Shown: positions 14,601-27,700 of the stretch, in pieces
Position numbering within the stretch: position 1 is the stretch's first letter
Layout of the letters: each line of letters starts with the position of its first letter
Assembly (NCBI GenBank): GCA_963556195.1
Contig: OY744529.1
Location: forward strand, 62,113,580 to 62,177,579
From: Sepiola atlantica
Taxonomy: Eukaryota; Mollusca; Cephalopoda; Sepiida; Sepiolidae
DNA: 64,000 nucleotides
Reading direction: 5' to 3'
Notes under the pieces: model-generated
The model's database searches: none
Told to the model about the DNA's origin: nothing
The model's input: the letters and a program-made list of their open reading frames with translations, nothing else
Program-made: the position numbers and the translations under genes

Positions 14601-17600
14601 TCCTCTTCCTGCTTCTTCCCTTTTTACGTAGAGTCAGTCAATAGCATCCTTTTGGTTCAGTGCATTGTGCATATTTATTAGTTTCGTAGTTCTTTGGTCT
14701 TGACTTCTTTTGTTCAGCAAATGAGGGGTCCAGAGTATCTTACTAGGTATACTGCCCAGGTATTATACCTTTTATTATGTTTCTACTACATAAATTGGTT
14801 TCAAGGAGTTTTCGTGTTCTTCTCAGGCATTTTTTCTCTTTCATCTCTGTTCATTTAATGGTGTCCACTTCCACAATTCCCAGATATTTCAGGTATCATG
14901 TTTGCCAAGCGCCCTCATCGCCTTTCAGTTGAGCAGTTCTATGCCCTCTGCTATTTAGAGTTTTCCCTTCTTAATCTCCAGTAGTGGATACTTTTCCATT
15001 CAAAATTCCATTCGAATATCCTGTCTAAACGGTATTTATAAGATTTTTTAGTTCTTTTTGTCTTTTGGAAATGATTTCAGATTATTTATTTTTTAGGTAG
15101 TTCTTTTTCTTTTTCTTTTTCTTTTTTGTCTTTGAATTTGTATCCGGCATTGCACCTTATATGTTGTTGAGTAGCATCATTGCTATGATAAAAAGTAGTC
15201 GTGATAGAGTCTCCTTGGAAAATGCCTCTCTGTCAAGTGTTGTCCTTCAGCTTCCATTGTTTTCTCCATAAAGTTGATAGTTTTGTCAGATATTTTGTAT
15301 ATCCTTACATTCGATTATCCATGCTTTGGGGGGTTGTGCCGTAGATGTTCTTGTAGTCAATCTATGCTATGGCTATGTTCTTTTTTCTGGGTTTTTTTTA
15401 CCTCTTTTAGGAGCTTTTAGTCGATATATAGCAGGTCATGTGTCCCTCTTGTCGTTTTCTAGCATCTTTTCTCTTCCTCGGGAGTAGCCCACAATTAATA
15501 AGGGAATGGTAGATCTGTTCACTCAGTTGTCCACATGATTATCAGTCGATAGTTGGTGGGGATCATATCCTTCTCACTGTCTTTTTTAATTAATGTCATC
15601 CACTCTGATATGTCCGCTTGGCATGTATACATCTTATTGAGGTTTGTGTTAGTCTTTCATGTAGGCTTGTGTATTTTTTAAAATAAAGTTCATGTATTCT
15701 GTCATGGCCTGGTGCTTTCCAGTTTACCATTTTTCTTATGGTCGTCTTAAGTATTTCTTCATTAACTTTGTTTTCAGTTCTTTCTTAAATTTCATGAAGC
15801 TCTTCTTTCATATTTTTAATCATGTGGCATTTCTATTGCGGTCTTGTCACTTTTTCCATATATTGCTCCAGATTTGTCTTGTTTCTATCAGGTCCGGTTG
15901 TTCTGCTTTTCTTCTCCCTCAAGCTACGGTTTGGTAAAACTAGTTTTTATTGTTTTCAAAAGTCTTATATTGTTTCTACTGTTCAGATTTGTATATGTAT
16001 CTTCTTTATAGCTAGTACGAAGAAAAATACTTGTGAAATTTCGTGGAAAAAATATGTTACTTAGTATTTGCATGAGAGAGTAACTAACTACAATAAATGT
16101 ATTTACGTATTGTTTTTTATTGGCAAAATCATTAGAAATTATGTTTTTAAGTAAAAATAATTTTTTCGAACTAATGCCGAATACCCTTAATGTCTACATT
16201 TTTTGCAGATTATCAAGAAAAAGTTCAGTTAGTTTAAAAAATATTTATGTAATGTTTTTTTAATGTTATTATGTTATGTTAATTTCTTTAAATTTATAAA
16301 AGACATATTCAGTTTTTAAAAATCCTTGACACTTACAGGAGACTCAAACTCGGGTATTGGCATTACAAAACTACTGCCTGAATAATGTGTACACTGCCTA
16401 TTTTTTTTTTTGTCAACCAATCACATGTTTGTATTTGTGTACGAACAGACAAACTCCAAAAACACTATAATTTTTAATAGTATATACATTATTATTATTA
16501 TTATCATTATTATTATTATTATTAGTAGTAGTAGTAGTAGTAGCAGCAGTAGTAGTAGTAGTAGTAGCATTAATATTTGTACCTCTTTCCATGACACACC
16601 CGGCATCTCAAAGATGCTTCACACCCATTTGATACAACTATGTCGAGTAGTTTTAGAGCCTATAAGTGATACACAGAAAGACAAACACCCAAATGGTCAA
16701 AAAGTATATAAATTCCACAAATATATTGGTTAGTTCGTAATTTACAAACCTCCTCCTTGGTTCTTGGTTTAGTGAAAAACGAGAGCGTCACCATTAGAAA
16801 TGCAGAAATTGCCGTTTCCATTGCCGCAATATATAAGAAATGAATTTTCAGAAATGCTGGCCGATCATCCTCTGCGTCACACTCAGGTGTCTTGTAGACA
16901 AATGACATTATAAGTCGTGCAAAACCCAGCATTTGTCCGGCTAGCATTCCCCAAAAGGCAGCCTAAAAAAATAATAAATAATTAAATAAAGTATGCAATG
17001 ATTATTCTTTCAGTACGATTCACTTTGATTTTAAGACAAGGCATAAAAAATGAAAAAATGACCATAATCTGTGAATGTGAAACTGGTATCAACTAGACGT
17101 AACTATGATCAACTTCAGAATGATCTGAACAAAGTCTCGTCTTGGTTTTCAAGCTGGGATTTACTGCTGAACTCTGCGAAATGCAGTCATCTTCCTATCG
17201 GCTCTCCACCTACTGTCCCCCCCTCCCCCTCCGCCCCTGACTATCAGTTTTCCTCTTCAACCACTCAATATCATCACTAATGCGAAGGATCTTGGTATGC
17301 TTGTGGACAACTCCTTGAAACCAACATGCCATTTTATCGAGATGGCAACCAAAGCCAGGCGGGTTATCTACCTGATCCAGAGATCCTTTCTCAACCTTAC
17401 GACAGATACTTTTCGTCCCTTATGCATAACTCTAGTACGGACCATCCAAGCAATAAATCCTTATCTACAAAAAGATATCGAACACCTGGAGCAGGTTAAA
17501 CAGTTAGAAACTAGGATGGTGACAGAACTTTCCACGCTTATCTACAAAGAACGGCTCCAAAGACTAAATATATTTTCACTTGAGCAGCAGAGGATGTGAG

Positions 17601-20600
17601 GAGACTTGATTCTGGTGTACAACATCAACAGGAATTTAATCTACCTTTCCAGAATTCTTTTGCTCCAATGTGAAATTGTGATCTCTGCAGGCACCCGCAA
17701 AAGATGTATCACCGTCGTTTTCGGCTCAGTAGAAGAAAGGCAGCATTCTTTGTTCGTTTTTCTGTGGAACAACCTGCCAGAGGAGGTGGTGACGATGACT
17801 ACCATATTCAAATTTAAAGCAGCCTTGAACAAAACATTAAGACTGTATGTGGATGTAAATAGCAACCACCTGTCTCTTTGCATGGCTTGTTTCACTTTGC
17901 TATTTTTGCCCAATAAATTTGATTTGGTTTGATTTGAACCTGTTGTTAGTTTTAAACTGGTCAAAGGGTGTGTTAAAATAATAGTGTCCGATGCAATTTT
18001 TAAAATCATAAATTAGTTACTTTAAGCATATTTTAATTTTGATCAGTTCTTCTTTTTCTTACTAATGTGTCATCGCTTATCAAGGCCCAGAGGTCACTCG
18101 AGGATAAGTGTTAAAGAGATTGTCAGTTGGACGATGAACAATGAGAGGATTGGAAACAATGGTTGGAATGAGCAGAATTTGATTATTTAAGAATACGGCT
18201 CAACAAGTATTTAACAGAACAGAAGAGATTATCCCTCACTAAATTGCACAGTCGATGTTATACTCTGTCAAAGCAAGAATGAGTACTCCAAGCAGCACCT
18301 CCCCAGATATGGAGCAAATTAACTGCAAATCTGAGATATGTGAATTTTCAAAATGGGGAGATTTTAGGAAGGCATGATATGAGCACGAGCTCCCATTTGT
18401 AACTTGAAATATTTCAAATTTACATTAAATTTGATCCATAGTCATTAATTAAGCAAGATACCTTAAATTTCAATTACTTCTTAAGACCCCTTAAACCTTA
18501 AATTTTAGACATCTTTTAGAATCAAAATCATATAATTGATTTTGATAACAATTGGCATAAGGATTCAATTATATCATTATATCTTGACTTTAACATTCAT
18601 AAGGGGATATGAAAGTGGTGCAAAACTGTTCTGTTCGGGGAATTAATTTTATCTTTCCTTGGACGAGTATTCTTCTAGTATATATATAAGAGTGAAACTT
18701 GTTTATGTATAAAAAAAACGTTTAGATATATATTTTTTGTTATCTACGGCATATGACTGACGTATTATGATTAAAAATATTAACCATGATCCGTTGTTTA
18801 TTTTACACTGGCTTATTTCAAAGAATGTGTTCAAATAAATCTTTTTATCATAAATTGGTTACTTTAAGGATGTTTTAATTTTGATCAGTTATGGTCAAGA
18901 TCAATGTCTCACACAGCCAATAAGCAATTGGGAAACGGGGAGAACTGGGAGAACGGGGAGAACGGGGAGAACTGGGAGACCTGCAGAGCAGAATAAAGAC
19001 ACCAGAATTATTTTGCTAGTTGTTCCATATTTATTTTAAATTGTTTTTTTATGAAGGAAGGAAACGACAAAAATGACTGCAAAATGTAATAACGCTTTAT
19101 TATTTATTTTCAACACAAATTAATTTTTCAACAATAAAATATTCTTTTCTACTATTATTATGTTTTCATATGTAACTTTGATTGGAGACGACCTCATCCG
19201 GTTTTCTAACAATTATCGCCCATATAATTTTTATGATGAAGAAAACATTTTTCCCTGTAATTAAACTAATTCGCTTATTTAAAACTGGAAAAAGTAGATA
19301 ATATTTTTATATTTTTGCTTTAACTTTTCTTTCCAATTGTAGCGCAATTTCTCTGTCTTGGAACAAACTTGGGGCTGAAAGAGAATACACGATTTTCTCA
19401 ACCAAAACATCATCTTATACCCGATTTAAAGGGCTCCTTGCCGTAGTAAGCTGTCAACCAGAACTTCCCTCACTTCCTGTTCAAGTAGAAGAGTCGGCCT
19501 TGTTTTCAAAATAACTCAGGTCAATCCATCTAGTACCGATAAGTAAAACCACCTGCAGGATGACAGCTAGTGGTGACAGCTGCTAACAGCCGGCTGAGGG
19601 GTGGGGTTGGGGAGTAAACAGCCATGGGTGACTTTCGTTCTTTTCTCTCTTTCTTTTTGTTAATTTCTCTTTCTTTTTTTGTCATGAGAAAGATAGGACA
19701 GTTTTGTTAAAATCGTCACGGAATAAAGGCACGTGCTAAGAGCAATAACGATTCAGAAGTTTTGTAAAAATTGTCACAGAAAAGAGACGCACTTTTCAGC
19801 GTCGGCGATTTGTAGAAATGCAGTAAGAAAATAAATGCTATTTTAAAATAAAAAACAGCAGTTAAAACACTTTTTTACCAAGTATTCCATTTTCAGCTGC
19901 AATGATTTCTCATCCTCGAAGTCAAGATAATTAATTCGCTTTGACCGATTACTCCTAGTTTAGACATTGGCAGAAAACCACCAATTGTTAAGGATCTTAA
20001 ATGCAACGTAGGATCAAGACAAGGGTCAAGCGCTGTGCCGAAAGGATAAATGTGACTATCGACGTCCAGTATCTTGTGGCGCCATGCCAGGACGATAAGA
20101 TTCCACCCGGGATATTGTGGCAGAGGTGACGAGCGGGCATTGAGGAAAAGGCTAGCCTGTTTAGCTACCCCTTTTCTTTCTGGGTTCGTTCGGCTTACTC
20201 TCTCTCTCTTTCTTCCTTTCTTTCTTTCTTTGTTTGACCCTTCTTTGCCTCTGGTGAAACTCGCGAAATCTCGCCTAATCACGGTGGCCGGAGGTTTCTG
20301 ACCAATGGGCGGCCGACAGGTCAGCTCGGCCATACGTGATCTTAAATCTATAAAGAAGGGGACGTTCTTTTCCTCTTCCTCTCTTTTTGCCTTCAGCGTT
20401 CTGGGCGGACGCACACAAAGAAACTCTCGTCGACAAACCCCCCCACCACCAGCTCGAACGAGCTGTGTGGAGGAGGGGGTGAGAAAAAGGTAATCTTATT
20501 CACATCTTTCAATTCGATGAACAATTCTTCAATCTTTCAATTTGACAAACATTTCTTCACACATGATCAATTACAAATTAGCCACACAAAAGACATTCAC

Positions 20601-21687
20601 ATGCCTCGCATATATACACTCACAAGTACGATTCTAAGAACTCTTTAAAATGTTTCAAATAGTAAATAAATTGTTTTGTTACAAAAATGTTATTCCTTTC
20701 CCTTTTTATTAACCATTCTAAAAGGTCTATTCATATATGTGTATAGCTTCATCATTCCTTCGCTTTCTTTAAGGTAAGTTTAAATGTTTTCTTCCTTCAT
20801 CTTGGTTGTCTTAAACTGTTTTATTTAATCCCCACGTGGTCTGATGGTGGAAGTCTAATAGTGTGATAACATGCAGTTATAAAGGCATCTATCACACTAC
20901 CTATGGTTGGGGGATTCATTATCGCAAAACCATTTGTCCGAAATCCTTCGCGACTGTGGTTAAAATCCAAAAACCCTTTGTTCTCCTTTTGAATCTCCCG
21001 CCATAAACCCACTTCCACCCCGGCCATAATTGGTGATCTCTCCGACGTTAACACGCTAACTAAATCCTTCTACGATAACATAAATACAAATCCTTCTGAT
21101 TAAATTTTAAGATACAAATAAATAAATGAAAAAATAAGATAACCATTTCTAAGCTTAAAGACAAACAAATAAATTTAAATATTAATCTTATTTAGCGAAG
21201 GAAACTTAGAATAGAATACGGCAGTAAGTTAAACAAAAATTCATATACGAAGAAAATACAAGTCTACGAACTTAACAAAAAAAAAAATGAGCGTCTCACA
21301 TCACAAAAAAAAAAAAAAAAATCTCTTTCAACAAAAAAAATCCTTTTCATAAAAAATACAACAAAATTCCTTTCAACAAAAAACAAAATCCTTTTCATGA
21401 AACAATCAACAAAATTTCTTTCAACAAAAAAAAAAAATCCTTTTTCATAGAACAAACAAGATCCCTTTCAACAACAACAACAAAAAAATCCTTTTCACGA
21501 AGCAACGCGAGGAAAGAAATCTTGAAAAACAAAAATCATTTCTAACGAAAACAAGAATCTTTTTACAAAAAAAAAAACTTCTTTCACAAAACAAATTTTA
21601 ACGAAACAAACAAACAAACAAAAAAAAAACATTTTTAACGAAAAGAACGAGAATCTTTTTACAAAAAAAAAAGAACTTCTTTCACAC

Positions 21688-21719
<32 letters not shown>

Positions 21720-24700
21720 CGAAACAAACAAAAAAAACATCCTTTCACTGAACAAAAACAAAAAAAAAAAGCGCTTTTCGCGAGACAAGGAGAGATGGGT
21801 CTGCAAGGAAAAAACAGGAATCTTCCCACATGGCGCAAATATACCGGACAATGAAAAATTCCCGCCAAACGCCATTTAAAAAAAAAAATGGAGCTACAAT
21901 AGGCAAATTACAAAAAAAATTTTAATGAAAAATTAACGACGTCAACCCGATAACCAAAAAAAAATAATAATGATGGTCTTATCAGTCGAGGAACAATGGA
22001 AGCAACAAAAGGCGCCAAGCGTTGAATCTCCCAAGCCAAATACAGCTTCGTGTGAGAAATCTACAACCTGAGAAAATTTGTATCAGCTAAAGCAGTGGTC
22101 CTGAACCTTTTTGTTGCCGCGGACCGGTAAGCGTTAGACAATTTTACCGCGGCCCGGGCTAGATTGTTTACTTGCAACTTACATGTAGCATCGTACCAAC
22201 AACATAACATGAAAATAAAAGCCTCGAAATAATAATAAATATATCATTAAAAAGACACACAAACACACTTACAACACTAGTGACTAAGCTTACAAAGCGT
22301 ATGACTAATCTTATGACAAAGCGTACAAACTGAGATAAAGAGCTTTAAAAACTGCGCACATGTATGCAAACTATATTTCTAAACTGTATTTCTTACGCGG
22401 CCCGGTACCAATTGGTCTACGGACCGGCACCGGTCCGCGGCCCACCGGTTGGGGACCACTGAGCTAAAGAATACTTACATGAACGCGACCAAATTTCAAC
22501 GCAAGCCTAAAGATTGTTTCCTAAAAATACCCAGCTTCATCTAGAGACATTTCTTTCTCCTGATATTTCATCAGCCCAAGAATCTCTGGGTGAACGCTAA
22601 GTTCCAGCAGAAAAAATACACATCTGAAAGCTAAAACTACAAACAATACCAGCTTCGCGTGGCGGTAAATCCCAATGTGCACAAAAATTAAAATTTCGCC
22701 CGCGAACGCTAATTTTGCTGGAACACCCATATAACTTCAGCTTCATCCATCCCGGAATGAACGCTAAATCCTCGCTGATAAAGATTGTCGTTATATATAT
22801 AAATAAATAAATACATAAAAGTAAAATTGAAATAGGATAGTGTCTATCGGGTAAGCTCCGCTTACTGGTGGGGGACTATTGTGGCAGAGGTGACGAGCGG
22901 GCATTGAGGAAAAGGCTAGCCTGTTTAGCTACCCCTTTTCTTTCTGGGTTCGTTCGGCTTACTCTCTCTCTTTCTTCCTTTCTTTCTTTCTTTGTTTGAC
23001 CCTTCTTTGCCTCTGGTGAAACTCGCGAAATCTCGCCTAATCACGGTGGCCGGAGGTTTCTGACCAATGGGCGGCCGACAGGTCAGCTCGGCCATACGTG
23101 ATCTTAAATCTATAAAGAAGGGGACGTTCTTTTCCTCTTCCTCTCTTTTTGCCTTCAGCGTTCTGGGCGGACGCACACAAAGAAACTCTCGTCGACAAAC
23201 CCCCCCCACCACCAGCTCGAACGAGCTGTGTGGAGGAGGGGGTGAGAAAAAGGTAATCTTATTCACATCTTTCAATTCGATGAACAATTCTTCAATCTTT
23301 CAATTTGACAAACATTTCTTCACACATGATCAATTACAAATTAGCCACACAAAAGACATTCACATGCCTCGCATATATACACTCACAAGTACGATTCTAA
23401 GAACTCTTTAAAATGTTTCAAATAGTAAATAAATTGTTTTGTTACAAAAATGTTATTCCTTTCCCTTTTTATTAACCATTCTAAAAGGTCTATTCATATA
23501 TGTGTATAGCTTCATCATTCCTTCGCTTTCTTTAAGGTAAGTTTAAATGTTTTCTTCCTTCATCTTGGTTGTCTTAAACTGTTTTATTTAATCCCCACGT
23601 GGTCCGATGGTGGAAGTCTAATAGTGTGATAACATGCAGTTATAAAGGCATCTATCACACTACCTATGGTTGGGGGATTCATTATCGCAAAACCATTTGT
23701 CCGAAATCCTTCGCGACTGTGGTTAAAATCCAAAAACCCTTTGTTCTCCTTTTGAATCTCCCGCCATAAACCCACTTCCACCCCGGCCATAATATCTCTT
23801 CAACCCCACAGTTTCAAGAAAGATCTACTAGACGATATATCATCATCGTTATCATAATGTTATATACAACAGTCAGTTCAAAGCACTTTATTTTCATTTC
23901 TGCTTTCGTGGCAATATGTCTTATTTTGAGGTGAACAAAAGTAAATAAATAAATAATTAGGAGGTAAGAAATAAATTTTAAATGACACTGGTAAGTTCAG
24001 GTAAAGATTGTTAAGTTTTTACACTTTTAAACTAAATTAAAATACATTTTAATTAATATTTGCACTGTAATGACAGAATTATCTGAGTAATCTTACTTGG
24101 ATTATATCTGAGTTATCTCCCTTGAATTATTCTTGCCCGCGTTAGAGAGAATGTGCTCTCCTGTGTGGAAGTAAAAAATCTCATTTCATCCATGTGGAAA
24201 ATTTAGAACGAGATATTATTCTGTTTTCTGGCAGGCTCTTCAAGGCATATTGACGTTTTATCATCCTTCTCCTCGAAGCATACCTTTCTAGACCGTAGCA
24301 AGCCTTACCTCCAGGTCACATTTTCTGATGTCAGTCCCCCAGGATGCACGAACACCACAACCAACAAATTGTAAGTCATAAGTGATGGGATGATTAATTG
24401 GAATCGGAAATATTGAAATATTTTGGGATTTCTGAATCGGAAAAATTTTAGCCTTATTTCCGATTCCAAAAATGATTCTTTTAATTATTTTTTTCTTTGT
24501 TTAAAACTTAATTTTCGATTGCTGGTATTAATGATGAAATTATAAATATTTATTGATTTTAAACTGATTTGAACTAATTTTTTTATTTTAAAACAAAAAT
24601 TTATAAATCATGTTATTAACATCTAAACATGATGTAAATTTATTAACTCTGACAAAGCAGAGGTTATGCTTTCGGTCAAGTTTGTTTGTCACTATGTTTA

Positions 24701-27700
24701 TGTACAACCTAGCGTCCACATAGCTTGAGCAATCGTCACCAAACTTTGTCAAAATATCGGCCATGTTATTACTTAGAACTACTCTAATTTTGGGATATCT
24801 AGGTCAAATGTCAAGATCAAAGTCACACTTTTGTTGATAACTTCGGTTCTGTTCATCATAGAGACTCTCTGCATAGCCCATATTATAGCCAATGAAGTCC
24901 TGCATTTTATATTACCGTGACCTTGACCTTGAACGTTTCGATTATTCCAAATTTGATGTACGGATCTGATGCTCGTTACCACTTTGCAAAATTTCAGCCT
25001 GATCAGATAAATAGTTTTTGAGTTATCAACGTTTCCATGGCATAACTTTGAGAATACTTCATACAATATGAAGAAGTTCGGCCCAGATAAGACTTTGGTC
25101 CATCTTTACGTTGTCTCTCGACTGACTTACGTTCTTGTTTTACTTGTGTAAAATACTATACTCTTTAGACCGGTACCGTCTTGGCCTTTGGGCCTTGATT
25201 CCGCTGGTCTGAGGTATTGCTCTGTGCAGTTCTAGGAGGTACACCCTCTCAGACTTTGCCTTCTCACCCTTTGAGAAGGGGTTCGTTTATTGCTAATCGC
25301 CTGAGGCGCCCCTACCGGGGAATGACAATGGGGCTGTCTAGGTATCTTTTGTAGGCCAGGGTGCTCTTCCTCTAGGGCGCTGGCTTTTCAATCCCACTTT
25401 CTCGACCTTGTGTCAAATCTACCCGCTTTTGGAGGGAGATAGATTAAAAAAAAAATGAAACTTTGCATAAATTCGCTAGATTCAGTAGAAGTAACTGAAA
25501 GTTACGAGAACATGATAAGCCTTGTTGTTTGTTTTTTCTTGTCTCTTTATTTTGTGAAACAGATTGTCGGTGTATGTATCCCTTTTTTCGGCCCATGATA
25601 GGATAATGGTCCTCAAATAACCTGTTCATTTACTTTATTTGCTTTTATAATTTTATAATTTTCTTTTAAAGAAGAATTTTCTTTTAAAGGTAGAATAAAT
25701 AAATAGTAGTAATAACCCGAATTACTTTCAAATTAGTTCAAAAACGACTTTTTGCTTAAATCTAGAATTTAAATGAAAGTTTTTATGATTTTTTTTTCTT
25801 TCTATAAAACCACCGTATTTTTAGAAAGAATAACACCAGGATGGTATTCTTTCTTCAGAGAGCGTCGTAATTAAATTCTCAAACAGAACATTTAACACTT
25901 TACCTTAAATATGCCTGCAAAAAACCCTGCAAGAAACATGTAGGCTTTAAAGCCTACATGTTTCTTGCAGGGTTTTTTTTTAAAGATGGTTTAGAACCTC
26001 GTTTTAACAAATTAATCCAAAAGTTTGCGTTTTTTAAATGATGATTTCGAGCGAAAACAAAGTAATAAAAATAATTGTTTCCACCACGCATTTAAATAAT
26101 CGAATCAAGAAAAAAATTTTTTTAATGCTAATGTGTTTCATATTGAGCATTTATTGAGATTTTGTAGGACCTGGTTTATGTAAAATATTCCAAAACTTCT
26201 AACTACTTTCTCTTATTTATAGCAGACTAAAGTTGATGGAAGAAAATATAGAAAATATGCCTTTTTATATTATGAATAGGGTTCTTATGGACCGTTGGAT
26301 TTTCTTGACCAAATTTTGGATAAAATTCTTGGTCTTAATTGTATTGTCCTGAAATAAAATTCTAATTTACTTTTTAAAGTGTTGAGAATGTAACTTTAAT
26401 TCAATGTTTTCATTGCTGTATTTTTATTTTGTTGGATCAAAAGTATTGTACTGTTTTAAAATTTTATTAAGCACAAAAAACAACTATTTTGACAAATAAA
26501 ATATACTTAGAAATTCTTTTTACATAAAAAACAAGTTTTAACGGAATTTAACAAATTTGAAAGCAAAAAAGTTAAAACATATTAATTACTATTTTCAACG
26601 ACAGGTTAACATTTGATATAAAAGTTCAATTTTATATACGTTGAAAAATAAATTAGATTCATTTTTCATTGTAAAAAGTACCATTTCCGTTTCAGGCCAA
26701 GACACGATTTTATCCAAAATTTCAGCGAATGTTGAGCGCAATAAGCGAGAAAATCTAACAGTGCACATTAAATACACTTTATCCTTTAATAACACAGTAA
26801 GTATCTGTTTTATTCGTTTTTAACCAACTTCCTGTAAACTCAACGAATAAGAGTCTGCCTAGTTATTTACTAAATAAACTTTAAACCTGAGACCTTTTAA
26901 GTATGTATTTGTCTTATCAGTTTTTAACATTGGTTTTAATAAGAAAATTGAATGACCCTATTTTATATCTTAGGATATAATCTTTAAAAGATAATAGTTA
27001 TGGAAAATTACCCTGTGAGATTAGTTTGATGTTTTTATGTGTTTTACATACCAAATAATAAGAACCACAATGAGCTATAATTGATAAATTGGACAATTAT
27101 TGACAAATTCTTATAGGCTAACTTTGAATAAACAAAAGCAAATACATATTTCAATATGGGATTATTTTTAGAGAATTTGATACTTAATCATGGCCATGCT
27201 TAGTGTTATTTCAATGAATGATTTTATTTCAATATGGAATTTATTTAGAGAATTTGGTATTTAATCATGGCCATGGTCAGAATCCTTTCAGAATTAAATT
27301 TTCTCGGAGCAATGAGAGAGAAGTGTCAGCAGTTAAAAAAATCTTTACTGACTGATTGTGAATTTTGCCTCCAGTCAGGAACTCTAAATGTTAGATCTCT
27401 CGGCCTGTTATAGGGATGGCCATGGTTCCAACATTATTCTCAAACAACTTATTTTTACTTAAAACTATGTTTCAGTAAAAAAAAAAACATTAAAAACACT
27501 AAATTGAATCGTATAAAAAAATAACATTAAAAACAGTAAGTTATAACAAGTTGAATCGTACAAGAGAAACGCTGAAAAAAACATGTTGCCATGTTGGAAA
27601 TTTAACGTAGCCGATATAAACAAAAAGGAAAACTCTTTTCATAAGATGCCACAATGGAAAATAAACCCGTAGGTAATAACAAAAAAGTAAATAAAAACGT

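Larger units (their letters stand above)
20116..23793 (+). mobile_element. Young non-autonomous LTR retroelement (CsRn1-like primer site)
   Basis: Two near-identical direct repeats of about 913 bp flank 1.85 kb of internal sequence. The internal side of the 5' LTR begins TTGGTGATCTCTCCGACGTT, close to the complement of the tRNA-Trp 3' end used by CsRn1-clade Ty3/Gypsy elements (known for that clade). A purine-rich GGTGGGGGACTAT precedes the 3' LTR. No gag or pol frame exists inside, so it must be mobilised in trans. ATAT flanks both ends and may be a 4-bp target duplication. Confidence 0.8.

Noticed and set aside
14472..16064. Plus-strand hydrophobic frames at 14472, 15692 and 15822
   Set aside because: They are antisense shadows of the decayed minus-strand LINE.
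19893..20414. 173-codon minus frame, repeated as 120 codons at 22925-23287
   Set aside because: It lies in the LTR and diverges at the LTR edge. Arg/Lys/Pro content reflects the CT-rich LTR, and no protein family fits.
21264..21875. Phe-rich minus-strand frames of 63 and 126 codons
   Set aside because: They follow the A-rich tandem repeats of a non-coding LTR interior and have no start context or domain.
25170..25440. GC-richer patch as a structural RNA or CpG promoter
   Set aside because: No tRNA, snRNA or rRNA fit and no nearby first exon; only reported as an unexplained patch.
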